Assembly: GCA_020635535.1 (NCBI GenBank)
Contig: JACJZP010000015.1
Location: forward strand, 1-47,500
Length of the DNA: 47,500 bases
From: Flavobacteriales bacterium
GTDB lineage: Bacteria > Bacteroidota > Bacteroidia > UBA10329
Direction: 5' to 3'
Positions within the stretch are counted from its first letter, which is position 1, and every line of letters starts with the position of its first letter. Under the pieces are notes generated by a model. That model was not told the origin of the DNA. It did not search any database and saw only the letters and a list, made by a program, of their open reading frames with translations. Below, one piece after another: positions 40,053 to 47,500 of the stretch. The translations under genes and the position numbers were made by a program.

Positions 40053-40691
40053 TTACTCAGTTTTAAAGATGGTTCGAGCGTAGAAACTGCCGTTTCGCAG
40101 ATCGAGATGATTTCCAGTTCCATCGTAAACTCTGCATTCAAATGTTCCTTTGGTTCTGGCTCCGTACTGCTGCTGTTCAACAGTTGCGTGGTCGGTAATT
40201 TCAAAACTCGCCCAGTTTTCTTGGTCTCCTCCGCGGCTGTCACTTGTCCAGATCCGGCCATTTGAATCTGTGTAAGTGAGTATGGTCCCGTCAACACCAA
40301 GATTTGTAGCAACATCGCTCCATCCGCCATAGGCGTAAGTTCCTTCAGCGAACAACTGAATGCTTTCGTTGTATGTTGGTGGCACCGAGTCGAAAACATA
40401 TTCAGCCATTTGAATTGTGAGGATGTCGTTCACATAATTCGGGTCAAAACTACTTCTGATAAATGTGGTCAGTTGGCTATAAAGGATGCCAAGAGAATCG
40501 GGATACCAGTTTATGCCTGGGCCATTACCGTAATTGTTCTCTCCATCCTCATACCGAATCTCAGCTCCATCAATTTCAAATGATACGAAAAACGGTTCGG
40601 GAGGTGTAAACGTATCCTTGTCTTTCTTACACGAAGAAATCGTTGCAGACAGAATAGCCACCACCAGCACGCTGAAAATGCCCCTTTGCAT
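40053..40691 (-). CDS. Lipoprotein of unknown function, first gene of the thyA-folA unit
   Basis: This 212-residue lipoprotein has a lipobox ending ISSC (C21), followed by KKDKDTFTPPEP. The mature part looks beta-rich, with FFVSFEIDGAEIRYEDGENNYG near residues 34-55 and FEITDHATVEQQQYGARTKGTFECRVYDG near the C-terminus. This pattern resembles exported Bacteroidota proteins that hold one beta-sandwich. The function is not recognised. It ends 3 bases before thyA, so the three genes are probably one transcript. A promoter box lies 4 bases before its ATG. Confidence 0.7.
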   Translation of the reverse strand: MQRGIFSVLVVAILSATISSCKKDKDTFTPPEPFFVSFEIDGAEIRYEDGENNYGNGPGINWYPDSLGILYSQLTTFIRSSFDPNYVNDILTIQMAEYVFDSVPPTYNESIQLFAEGTYAYGGWSDVATNLGVDGTILTYTDSNGRIWTSDSRGGDQENWASFEITDHATVEQQQYGARTKGTFECRVYDGTGNHLDLRNGSFYARTIFKTE

Positions 40692-40695
40692 GCAT

Positions 40696-40703
40696 CAAAG
40701 ATA
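40696..40703 (-). promoter_or_regulatory. Putative -7 box of the lipoprotein-thyA-folA operon
   Basis: TATCTTTG on the minus strand, a full match to TAnnTTTG, ends 4 bases before the ATG at 40691, predicting a leaderless message. Confidence 0.45.
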
Positions 40704-40760
40704 CGTTTGGTTGGGCCCCTTTACTCGGAAACAGGAACGATTTGTATCAACAGGTTTTCC

Positions 40761-41786
40761 TCAGTTACAGAAGAGCGTGAGACGGATTGGCAAGTGGTCG
40801 GAATAGCCGCCATAATAGTTCGGGCCACCGTACGTTTTGCTGGGCGATGGAGAACCTTCTTCCGGGAAATACATCATCCAATCTTCCTTGAAAATGGTGG
40901 CCGAAGAATCTGATGTGGCACAACCTTCTGCACTGTAAAGCAATCCGTCTGAAACAATAAATTGATCAAGCATGCCCCATTCGCCACGGTAGTTGTAGGT
41001 GCCTAAACCGCCTGCGTGAAATTGATAGGTGAGATTGGTAAGGCGTTGATTGGCACCAGGCTCACAATTCATCACTTCCGTCATCGATCTATTGTTTGGG
41101 TAGTCGTTGAAATCGCCCATGGCTATGATCTTGGCTTGCATATCGCGGAGCAAAATGGAATCGATCTTTGTGCGGAGAACTGATGCAGCTTTCAGTCGTT
41201 TGGGTTCACTTTGCTCCTGACCGCCACGTCTTGATGGCCAGTGATTTACAAAGAAGTGAAGCGTATCTCCACACGAAAGCAATTTAGCGTAGAGAATATC
41301 TCTTGTGGTTGTCTCAGGTTCGAAAGGAAAAGAATAGCGGATCTTCTCATGATACAATTCGCTAAGCAATTCTGAATTATACGCCAAGGCCACATCAATG
41401 CCGCGAGCATCTGGGCTGTCTTCATGTATTATCTTGAACTTGCCTTTGCCCAGAGAATCTGTTCGGAAAAGGTCTTCCACCACCTGTCGGTTCTCTACTT
41501 CGCATACGCCCACTACTTCAGGTAGGTCGTCTTCAGATATTTCGGTTAGCACCTTGGCAAGGTCAGCCAATTTCTTGTTGTACCGTTCTTGCGTCCAGTC
41601 CTTGGCGCTGTCGGGAAGAAATTCATCATCCCAAACCGTAGGGTCTTCAATGGTGTCAAAAAGGTTTTCCACGTTATAGAAGACCACTTCAATGTTCTTT
41701 TTGGAGTGCGATTTTCGGTTGAAGATCACGAAGAAAACAACAAGAACAACTACCAGAATGGCAGCGGGGGCGGCAAATTTTTTCAT
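40761..41786 (-). CDS. Endonuclease/exonuclease/phosphatase family protein, membrane-anchored
   Basis: This is 341 residues from the ATG at 41786; an in-frame ATG at 41840 would precede the hydrophobic segment by 18 residues. Residues 5-22 form an uncleaved membrane anchor or signal. The catalytic domain has FYNVENLFD (36-44; N38, E40), GVCEVENR (93-100; E97), VNHWPSRRGG with the catalytic His, MGDFNDYP (near residue 232) and SDHLPI near the C-terminus. These are the metal and acid-base residues of the DNase I/EEP fold. The substrate (nucleic acid, phospholipid or phosphoinositide-like) cannot be told. A location outside the inner membrane is likely. Confidence 0.85.
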   Translation of the reverse strand: MKKFAAPAAILVVVLVVFFVIFNRKSHSKKNIEVVFYNVENLFDTIEDPTVWDDEFLPDSAKDWTQERYNKKLADLAKVLTEISEDDLPEVVGVCEVENRQVVEDLFRTDSLGKGKFKIIHEDSPDARGIDVALAYNSELLSELYHEKIRYSFPFEPETTTRDILYAKLLSCGDTLHFFVNHWPSRRGGQEQSEPKRLKAASVLRTKIDSILLRDMQAKIIAMGDFNDYPNNRSMTEVMNCEPGANQRLTNLTYQFHAGGLGTYNYRGEWGMLDQFIVSDGLLYSAEGCATSDSSATIFKEDWMMYFPEEGSPSPSKTYGGPNYYGGYSDHLPIRLTLFCN

Positions 41787-41790
41787 GCTC

Positions 41791-41798
41791 CAAATGTA
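41791..41798 (-). promoter_or_regulatory. Putative -7 box of the EEP-family gene
   Basis: TACATTTG on the minus strand, a full match, ends 4 bases before the ATG at 41786. The spacing supports that ATG as the start and predicts a leaderless mRNA. Confidence 0.5.
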
Positions 41799-41882
41799 GA
41801 AAGTTGATGTTTCCAGAATTTGATGAAATCGTTTTGGCACGTCAATTGGTTCTGAGTGAGTGAACCTTTAAAAATCATAGTC

Positions 41883-42644
41883 ATGAAAACGTTTACAACA
41901 ACATTAGCGCTGGTCCTAACAGCAACCGTTATGATGGCGTTTCCTAACGGATCTCAGTTGACCGTTGAGGTTTTGGGACACCGTCCGAATTCACTAATTG
42001 TGATCAATGGACAGAAGTACAGTTCACTTCAGAACGTGGTTAACCTTGATGGACTGATGCCCGGAAATTACCCTGTGCAAATTCTGCGTCCGACCCACTG
42101 GGGAGATCAGGGAGTGGTTTTTAATGGAACTATACAAGTGCCAGGTCGCTCCAGTGTTCATGCCGTAATTGCCCGAAACAGAATGACTGTTGATGCGGTT
42201 CCATTGGCGCATCAGCATGGTGGCAACTACTGGGATGGAAATGGTCAGAGCCAGGGCACAACGCACATCCCAAGCCCAAATGGAAACGGTGGTTTTGTGA
42301 GTACACTTCCGCATCATCAACCAGTTGTTCAGCCGGTTGTTTGCCCGCCAGCGTACATCGGTATGCATCCAGAAGCGTTTGTTGGCGCACTTGAAAGCAT
42401 CAAGGCCCAATGGTTCGATTCTGACCGGATTCGCGTTGCAAAGCAGATCATCAGAACAAATCCAATTTCTTCGCAGCAAATTGCAGAGATCATGCAGCTG
42501 ATGAGTTTTGAATCGAGCAGATTGGAAATTGCCAAGTTCAGCTACCAGTTTGCCACTGACCGCGAGAATTTCTTCATAGTGAACGATGTGTTCTGGTTTT
42601 CAAGCAGTGTGAGGGAACTTGACAGATTCATAAACCGATGCTGA
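41883..42644 (+). CDS. Exported DUF4476 protein
   Basis: This is 253 residues from the ATG at 41883, which starts a clean signal peptide (about 1-19, ends MMAF). Residues ~25-90 form a PEGA-like beta domain (LIVINGQKYSSLQNVVNLDGL, GNYPVQIL). A His/Pro/Gly-rich linker spans ~105-155. The C-terminal DUF4476 domain (~163-250) has IGMHPEAFVGALESIKAQ, FDSDRIRVAKQII, SQQIAEIMQLMSFESSRLEIAKF and VNDVFWFSSSVRELDRFI. The domain is widespread in Bacteroidota; its function is not known. An inverted repeat follows. Confidence 0.85.
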   Translation: MKTFTTTLALVLTATVMMAFPNGSQLTVEVLGHRPNSLIVINGQKYSSLQNVVNLDGLMPGNYPVQILRPTHWGDQGVVFNGTIQVPGRSSVHAVIARNRMTVDAVPLAHQHGGNYWDGNGQSQGTTHIPSPNGNGGFVSTLPHHQPVVQPVVCPPAYIGMHPEAFVGALESIKAQWFDSDRIRVAKQIIRTNPISSQQIAEIMQLMSFESSRLEIAKFSYQFATDRENFFIVNDVFWFSSSVRELDRFINRC

Positions 42645-42649
42645 TCTCC

Positions 42650-42734
42650 CGTCATTTCGACCGTAGTGGAGAACTGTAACTCAGCGAAGCTAAATATAGA
42701 TGTCTCGACTTCGTAAACTTCGCTCGACATGACG
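42650..42734. repeat. Imperfect inverted repeat, interspersed-element type
   Basis: Arms CGTCATTTCGACCGTAGT (42650-42667) and ACTTCGCTCGACATGACG (42717-42734) pair with a few mismatches around a 49-base loop. It fills most of the gap between the DUF4476 gene and the convergent exonuclease gene. Elements with CGTCATTTCGA ends and GCGAAGTCGA cores recur in Bacteroidota intergenic DNA. It may also act as a bidirectional terminator. Confidence 0.6.
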
Positions 42735-42744
42735 ACCATATACC

Positions 42745-44181
42745 TCAGAAATCCCGGCCTCGGTCGGGATTTTTCTTGTAGGTGATCACCTTGTCGCTCT
42801 TATTCTTGCTCAGGTAATTTCGGATTATGGTTCTGGTATCCGGTGTGTCCTTTTGTTCTCTGATGTGGGCAATTACATCTTCTAAAGAGCCATTGGCATT
42901 CTCTTTTGGAATGAAGCCGTAGCCAATGTACCTGCCATCTTCAATTTGTACCAACGAATATTCATCCGAATTGCGGCCTTCGCCAATGACCAAGGTGTTG
43001 TCAATGGTCATTCCAAATGCACTTTTGGCCTTGTTTGCGCGCTGATTGTAATCCTCTGGTGGTTCAAACCCCATGGCTGTACCACGGCAATTCTTGATCT
43101 GATAATGAAAGCAACGACCGTTCAGTTTATGTAGCCCCATTAGGCACTGACACAATTCGTGCTTCTTGGCTTGGCGAAGTAGCAGACGCTTCCCTTCGTG
43201 ATAGTTCCTTATCTCAACCAGCGGTGCATTTTCCTCCTTGCTATTTCGTTTGATGGAAAAACTGAGGTATCCATCCGTGTTTTCCGATTCATAGATTCCG
43301 TACCGAAAAACCACCTTTTTCTGCGCATGATTTATGGGTGGTTGCAGTTCTTTTATTTCCTGCGATTCAAGTAATAGTGCCACCAGTTCGCTTCCCGTTT
43401 CTTCGTAAGAAATGGAATGGACATTCTTCCAAAGTTCAGCCCATTTCTTTTTCTCCTTGGGATGAAAATGACTCAATACGCGCTTTTTGATGTTGATGCT
43501 TTTTCCCACATAAAGAATCTGGTCATCTCCATCGTAGAAATAGTAAACACCTGCCACTGTGGGCAGACCGTCCAGTTCAGATGCAGGTAGATTGGGCGGA
43601 ATCCGCACATCGGGCATATCAGGTTTTATCCGACTGAATACTGTGGTCGGGTCTTTTTTGAAAAGCCGTTCGAAAAGAATGGCTGTTGCAGCCGTATCAT
43701 CAAGCGCGCGGTGATGGCTATCCATTTCAATGCCCAACGTGGCGCATAGTTTTCCTAAACTGTAAGATGGTAATCCTGGAACAATCCTTCTACAGATGTC
43801 AATGGTGTCCAATGTTTCCCGTTTGAACTCCTGGCCAATAGCCGCGAATTCCTTCTTCAGAAAACCATAGTCGAATGAAACATTGTGAGCAACGAAGACG
43901 CGGTCTTTGGTCATTTCAAAGATCTGCTCTGCGAAGTCTTCGAATAGCGGAGCATCAGCCACCATTTGGTCGGTAATGCCCGTGAGCTTGACCACGTAGC
44001 GGTCAATTTTCCGTTGCGGATTCAGAAGGGTGGTAAAGCGGTCGATTTCTTTTTCACCATCGTGGATGATGATGGCAATCTCGGTGATCTTGCCATCATG
44101 TATGGTTCCAGTCGTTTCAATATCCACTATGGCGAATTGCGTCAGTGGCAGCGAAAGTTGGTCTTGACCGGATTTTGACAT
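42745..44181 (-). CDS. DEDDh exonuclease fused to a GIY-YIG nuclease domain
   Basis: This 478-residue protein has two nuclease domains. The N-terminal DnaQ-like 3'-5' exonuclease (~14-175) has FAIVDIETTG (D20, E22), VAHNVSFDYGFL (D104), and HHRALDDTAAT (H156/H157 and D161/D162). The GIY-YIG domain (~205-290) has GVYYFYD (211-217), ILYVGKS (222-228), R234 and the catalytic E272 in LLLESQEIK. The rest (~300-478) resembles the region after GIY-YIG in similar fusions, with clustered Cys/His (ELCQCL, GRCFHYQIKNCRG). A repair role like that of Cho/UvrC is inferred. Confidence 0.92.
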   Translation of the reverse strand: MSKSGQDQLSLPLTQFAIVDIETTGTIHDGKITEIAIIIHDGEKEIDRFTTLLNPQRKIDRYVVKLTGITDQMVADAPLFEDFAEQIFEMTKDRVFVAHNVSFDYGFLKKEFAAIGQEFKRETLDTIDICRRIVPGLPSYSLGKLCATLGIEMDSHHRALDDTAATAILFERLFKKDPTTVFSRIKPDMPDVRIPPNLPASELDGLPTVAGVYYFYDGDDQILYVGKSINIKKRVLSHFHPKEKKKWAELWKNVHSISYEETGSELVALLLESQEIKELQPPINHAQKKVVFRYGIYESENTDGYLSFSIKRNSKEENAPLVEIRNYHEGKRLLLRQAKKHELCQCLMGLHKLNGRCFHYQIKNCRGTAMGFEPPEDYNQRANKAKSAFGMTIDNTLVIGEGRNSDEYSLVQIEDGRYIGYGFIPKENANGSLEDVIAHIREQKDTPDTRTIIRNYLSKNKSDKVITYKKNPDRGRDF

Positions 44182-44186
44182 TGCTC

Positions 44187-44194
44187 CAAAAATA
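44187..44194 (-). promoter_or_regulatory. Putative -7 box of the exonuclease/GIY-YIG gene
   Basis: TATTTTTG on the minus strand, a full match, ends 5 bases before the ATG at 44181. No TTG at the standard distance. Confidence 0.45.
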
Positions 44195-44261
44195 TGGATT
44201 CGATATGCCTAAAACGTCCGCTACATTAACATGTTTTCATTCGCCTTAGAAAGCCGAATTT

Positions 44262-47234
44262 CTACAACTGTAAAATCAACTTGACGGTAGTTGAATTCTC
44301 ATTGGTGAGAAGCCTGAGAAAATAAACCTGTTCAGGTAGCTTTAAGGAGTTTAGGTCAATCTGCTTTTCGCCACTTCCATTGGCAAGCATTCTACCGGTT
44401 GCATCAAACAATTGCCACTTCAGGTTTTCAATCTGCGGTAGGTTTACGATACCTGTTGTTGGGTTGGGATAAACAGCTTGGCGCATGAGCTCTTCTACAT
44501 CGGTGGCAATGTCAATGAACTGCTGGCCATCGGAGGTTTCCGTTTCTTCCAATCCTGCCCCATTAATCGCCTTCACGGTGGTGTAATACCACTGGTTTGG
44601 TGTTAACGCGTAAGGAATATTGATGGAAGTGTTCAAACCTTCGTTGCTCCAATTGTATATGTTCGTTCCGCCAGCAAAATCACCGATGGCTACTTCATAA
44701 TGGTCAATTCCAGAATTGGAGTCCGTGGCCGCTGACCAGTTGGCAAAAAGCTGTGTGCCATCATTCGTTACATCAATATCTGATGAAGTTCCGTCTTCAA
44801 CACCATTCAAAACGGGCGGTGTCCAATCCACATTCACTTGAATCACATCTTCGGTGGAGAGATTTCCTGCGTTGTCGAAAATGTAGGTTCTCACCTCGCA
44901 AGAAGGTGTGCTTGGGTTTGGGTTCTGGTAGCGGACCTCATCGTTTGCAGTTCCCATTGTTATCAGTTGGGCACCAATTCGATTCTTGTAAACGCGAATG
45001 TCATCAAACTCAGCCGTGCAGTTTCCTGTTCGGAGCGAAATGCTGTTGCCACTTGTCAACGGACTTGGGTCGGTCCATTCGCTCGCCAAAACATCATCTA
45101 CATAAACGCGGATATTCCCGTTAAAATGGTTGCAAACAATCTTCACATCGTACCAAATGTTGGCGTCAACCGTGAGGTCATCATCGGTTTCCAATTCCCA
45201 AACATCGTTGGTTACCTTATATATCTGAACCTTGTCGTTGTCGGCACGCAGATAAACGAAGTAGGAATTGCCTCGATTAGAGAGGGTGGCGTCCGAACAC
45301 ATGAAGTGTATGCCAGCCCTTCGGTTGGTGCCCGCTCCGCCCAACTTCATATTAAAGGTGTACATGTAATTGTTGAACTGAACCTGCTCAACTGGAATGT
45401 GAAGGTTGGTGTTCGATTCGTTTTCGTCCGACTGAGCGGCCGTTCCGTTGTTGATGCCCCAACTGCCAACTTCGTTTGTCCAGTTCGGCAATGCGGGATT
45501 GAAATAATCATATAGGTATCCGTGATCGGCATTGGCACTCCAGCGCGAACCATCGAAATCCAAAACCTGAGAGAAGCGTTCGTCTTGATTCACTTCACTG
45601 CCTCCCAGATTGTCATTCTCAGAATAAAACGCATAGAAGTTCTGGGTTTCCCAGTTGTTGGTATTCACCGAAACCGTGGGGGCAATATTGTCTGCACCAT
45701 TCGATTCCCACGTTGCTGCCCAACCGGTTTCTGCGGTTCCGCAGTCGCTTCTGAACTCAAATAGCAGTGTTCCGTTGGTGGAAGTAACCGTTCCAGGATT
45801 GTTTGTCCCGGTATAAATGCCGATCAGCGGAGAGAATACATCCGTGCCATCATATACATGTAGGTAGTCCCAATCGTTTTCCAGATTGAATTCTTGAAAT
45901 GTTACTGAAACGGAACTGGCACCAGTTGGAGCAATTAACGTCAGCGTTCGTTCATCACTATTATATACGCCTATTTGGCCACCACTATCGTAGAAGTTTC
46001 CAGTGGCATCCGTTAACGTTGTTGTTGGCGTATTCTGATTGATGAGTTTGTAGAAGTAATCCCAATCCCAATATTGACCAGGATCGGTATGGGTCTGATT
46101 GGGGAAATGCTGATGTCCTTTAATACGGACACACGACCCAGGAATATTTGATGCGTTGTAGTTGGTGGTAGCCGCCCATGGAAAATACGCAGTTCGCAGT
46201 GGGCTGATTCCGTACCCGCTATTGGTGATGTCGTAACAGAGGGCTGCTGTGGTTGAATACATCGGAAGCGTGTAGTTGTTCGGATCACTTACGTATCCAT
46301 CGTGCTCAATTCCGATTGTATATGGGTTTTCGGTCCCTACGTGCCAGCCCTTGTCTGCTTCGCAGAGCATTTGAGTTATTTGCCCCGTACTACTTACCAC
46401 ATAATGGTATGAGACGTTTGCTGATGGATTTTGTGCCCAAGAAATCGCTCCTGCATAGCTTCCCTGAATCGTATGCACGGTTACCGCACTTACCGCTGTA
46501 CCACCTCGCGAACTGTAGTTGGTGCTGTGCGCTTGAACGTACGTATCGGCCGCATAATCATAGCATGGCGCAATGCCACCGCCCGCTCTGTAGGTCTCAC
46601 CACTTTCACCATATATATGTTCGCCATTCATCAGAATTCGTTTGGAAGCAACTACAGGCAGATTCGCCCCAAACACTTCTTCAAGGTCCAACCGTAGTGT
46701 CTCATATCCGAACCGCGACATGAACTCGTCATTGTTAAGAAGCGATAGGATTTCGAAAAGTTGAATCTCCAAAGCAAATGTTTGCGCATCCGTTTCGTGT
46801 GGAAGTTCTGAAAGGTGCATAAGCCGTTGGGCCAGGCCTTCAGCATTCCAATCATCGACAGGTACTGCCGATAAAGCATCAGCATATGATAGTATATGAA
46901 TAGCAGGATTTGATTTGACCTCTTCTAACGCATTACCAGACAGGTCAGAAACCAATTCTAATGTGTTGGCGAAATATCCTTTGCCGTCTTCTACCAGCCC
47001 GAAAACGCCAAAGCTTGTTGGTATACCAAAACAACTTTCCAATTCATTCTCATCCAAAAAGCGAAAGTTGCTCCTATTGTAAGCAACGGCTTCTAGTAAT
47101 CCAGTTGGAATTTCTGGATGACTTGTATAAGCCTCCGCAAAGTATTCCGCGTAATTATTGGAGAAATCTCGGAGCTGAGCGGTTGCGCTCATCGAAACCA
47201 AGCATATAATAAGGGTTGTAAGCCATCGATTCAT
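44262..47234 (-). CDS. Giant T9SS-sorted N-acetylmuramoyl-L-alanine amidase with CUB and FN3 domains
   Basis: This is 990 residues from the ATG at 47234, which starts a signal peptide (ends SATAQ); a longer reading from 47423 runs into the divergent gene. Residues ~25-125 (EIPTGLLEAVAYNRSNF) recall lysozyme-like folds. The amidase_2 domain (~220-400) has zinc ligands H254, H374 and D384, with the H374/D384 spacing of AmpD (GH then TDPG). A CUB domain spans ~411-511, with YLHVYDG. A LamG-like beta domain (~560-730), an FN3 domain (~790-870) and a T9SS sorting domain (~915-990, YPNPTTGIVNLP) follow. It probably cleaves peptidoglycan outside the cell, perhaps that of other bacteria. Confidence 0.9.
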   Translation of the reverse strand: MNRWLTTLIICLVSMSATAQLRDFSNNYAEYFAEAYTSHPEIPTGLLEAVAYNRSNFRFLDENELESCFGIPTSFGVFGLVEDGKGYFANTLELVSDLSGNALEEVKSNPAIHILSYADALSAVPVDDWNAEGLAQRLMHLSELPHETDAQTFALEIQLFEILSLLNNDEFMSRFGYETLRLDLEEVFGANLPVVASKRILMNGEHIYGESGETYRAGGGIAPCYDYAADTYVQAHSTNYSSRGGTAVSAVTVHTIQGSYAGAISWAQNPSANVSYHYVVSSTGQITQMLCEADKGWHVGTENPYTIGIEHDGYVSDPNNYTLPMYSTTAALCYDITNSGYGISPLRTAYFPWAATTNYNASNIPGSCVRIKGHQHFPNQTHTDPGQYWDWDYFYKLINQNTPTTTLTDATGNFYDSGGQIGVYNSDERTLTLIAPTGASSVSVTFQEFNLENDWDYLHVYDGTDVFSPLIGIYTGTNNPGTVTSTNGTLLFEFRSDCGTAETGWAATWESNGADNIAPTVSVNTNNWETQNFYAFYSENDNLGGSEVNQDERFSQVLDFDGSRWSANADHGYLYDYFNPALPNWTNEVGSWGINNGTAAQSDENESNTNLHIPVEQVQFNNYMYTFNMKLGGAGTNRRAGIHFMCSDATLSNRGNSYFVYLRADNDKVQIYKVTNDVWELETDDDLTVDANIWYDVKIVCNHFNGNIRVYVDDVLASEWTDPSPLTSGNSISLRTGNCTAEFDDIRVYKNRIGAQLITMGTANDEVRYQNPNPSTPSCEVRTYIFDNAGNLSTEDVIQVNVDWTPPVLNGVEDGTSSDIDVTNDGTQLFANWSAATDSNSGIDHYEVAIGDFAGGTNIYNWSNEGLNTSINIPYALTPNQWYYTTVKAINGAGLEETETSDGQQFIDIATDVEELMRQAVYPNPTTGIVNLPQIENLKWQLFDATGRMLANGSGEKQIDLNSLKLPEQVYFLRLLTNENSTTVKLILQL

Positions 47235-47238
47235 ACTT

Positions 47239-47246
47239 CGAATGTA
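47239..47246 (-). promoter_or_regulatory. Putative -7 box of the amidase gene
   Basis: TACATTCG (one change from TAnnTTTG) on the minus strand ends 4 bases before the ATG at 47234, matching the spacing at other genes here. Confidence 0.35.
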
Positions 47247-47273
47247 GAAAGGAAATTCTGTGAGTAAAATGAA

Positions 47274-47307
47274 TTGGCTGACCAAAAGATCATCATCGCT
47301 AAGTTTG
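47274..47307 (+). promoter_or_regulatory. Putative promoter of the short-chain dehydrogenase gene
   Basis: A TTG at 47274-47276 and TAAGTTTG at 47300-47307 are 23 bases apart. The ATG follows 16 bases later. Confidence 0.45.
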
Positions 47308-47323
47308 TTGCAAAGACATCGAA

Positions 47324-47500
47324 ATGAATGTGATTGTAACAGGAGCCAGCGCTGGCGTTGGGTATGAATTGGTGAAAAAACTGATCTTGGATGACCGAGT
47401 GCAGAAGGTGATAGGTATTGCAAGGAGAGTCGAAAAGCTTGAAGAATTGGCGGGATTTGCCGCTTCGCAGGGCAAAGGATGGAAGTATATTCCCATTGCA
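47324..47500 (+). CDS. Short-chain dehydrogenase/reductase, 5' part only
   Basis: The frame is open from the ATG at 47324 to the right edge (59 codons), so the catalytic Tyr and Lys lie outside the window. The start MNVIVTGASAGVGYELVKKL carries the classical SDR cofactor motif TGxxxGxG (T6 to G13), followed by IGIARRVEKLEELA, where the two Arg after the second strand suggest NADPH preference. The substrate cannot be told from this fragment. Confidence 0.8.
   Translation, partial: MNVIVTGASAGVGYELVKKLILDDRVQKVIGIARRVEKLEELAGFAASQGKGWKYIPIA

Noticed and set aside
44753..45515. Plus-strand frames of 123 and 225 codons inside the amidase gene
   Set aside because: They run opposite to a gene with recognisable CUB, LamG-like and T9SS domains; their residue make-up looks like antisense translation.
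1..47500. Defence systems, toxin-antitoxin pairs, prophage or insertion sequences
   Set aside because: No transposase, integrase, Cas, restriction or toxin-like motif was found; the only stand-alone nuclease-type proteins are the exonuclease/GIY-YIG fusion and the EEP-family protein, both of common chromosomal families.

Overview
This window looks like chromosomal DNA from a free-living member of the Bacteroidota, possibly a Flavobacteriales or Cryomorphaceae-like lineage (the order is a guess). The evidence is: three secreted proteins with type IX secretion (T9SS) C-terminal sorting domains; many lipoproteins; no Shine-Dalgarno signals; recurrent TAnnTTTG promoter boxes typical of this phylum; the long Bacteroidota form of NusB; a DUF3276 protein; and the futalosine menaquinone genes mqnB and mqnD. 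Genes are packed tightly, with many 1- and 4-base start/stop overlaps. I see no insertion sequence, prophage or CRISPR array.

Layout. Positions 1-3000 hold a cut-off exported protein, hemL, a Tat-exported Rieske protein and a lipoprotein glutamine amidotransferase. Positions 3073-7858 hold a large T9SS adhesin-like protein, ilvE with a coupled Cys-rich lipoprotein, and an exported protein with a charged linker. A tRNA-Leu(GAG) follows at 7911-7994. Positions 8144-10856 hold rocD, a protein made of five exact 23-residue repeats, an FMN reductase and a DoxX-like membrane protein. Next come DUF3276 and an ABC exporter on the minus strand. Positions 13333-18313 form a housekeeping run (nusB, DUF1573, yajC, ybbR-like, coaE, nnrD/E). 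Positions 18306-21280 on the minus strand hold a T9SS metalloprotease, a YciO/Sua5 protein, a transaldolase and the SRP RNA.

The accessory heart of the window is 21932-33568: two glycosyltransferases followed by nine tightly coupled nucleotide-sugar genes. Together they can supply UDP-GlcA, UDP-xylose, UDP-Gal, UDP-HexNAc and its uronate, a 2,3-diacetamido uronate (WlbA/B/C-type steps) and dTDP-4-keto-6-deoxyglucose. No flippase, polymerase or initiating transferase is present, so the glycan assembly genes must lie elsewhere.

The right part holds a haloperoxidase-fold lipoprotein with its catalytic histidines replaced, fabD with a PTPS-type enzyme, mqnB and mqnD, and a thyA-folA operon flanked by lipoproteins. 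It continues with an endonuclease/exonuclease/phosphatase protein, a DUF4476 protein, a DEDDh exonuclease/GIY-YIG fusion, a very large multidomain T9SS amidase and the start of a short-chain dehydrogenase.

The most distinctive observations are: promoter boxes placed 4-5 bases before several start codons, suggesting leaderless mRNAs; the 23-residue repeat protein; the degenerate haloperoxidase; and the combined nucleotide-sugar operon. I did not find a clearly new defence or mobile system.
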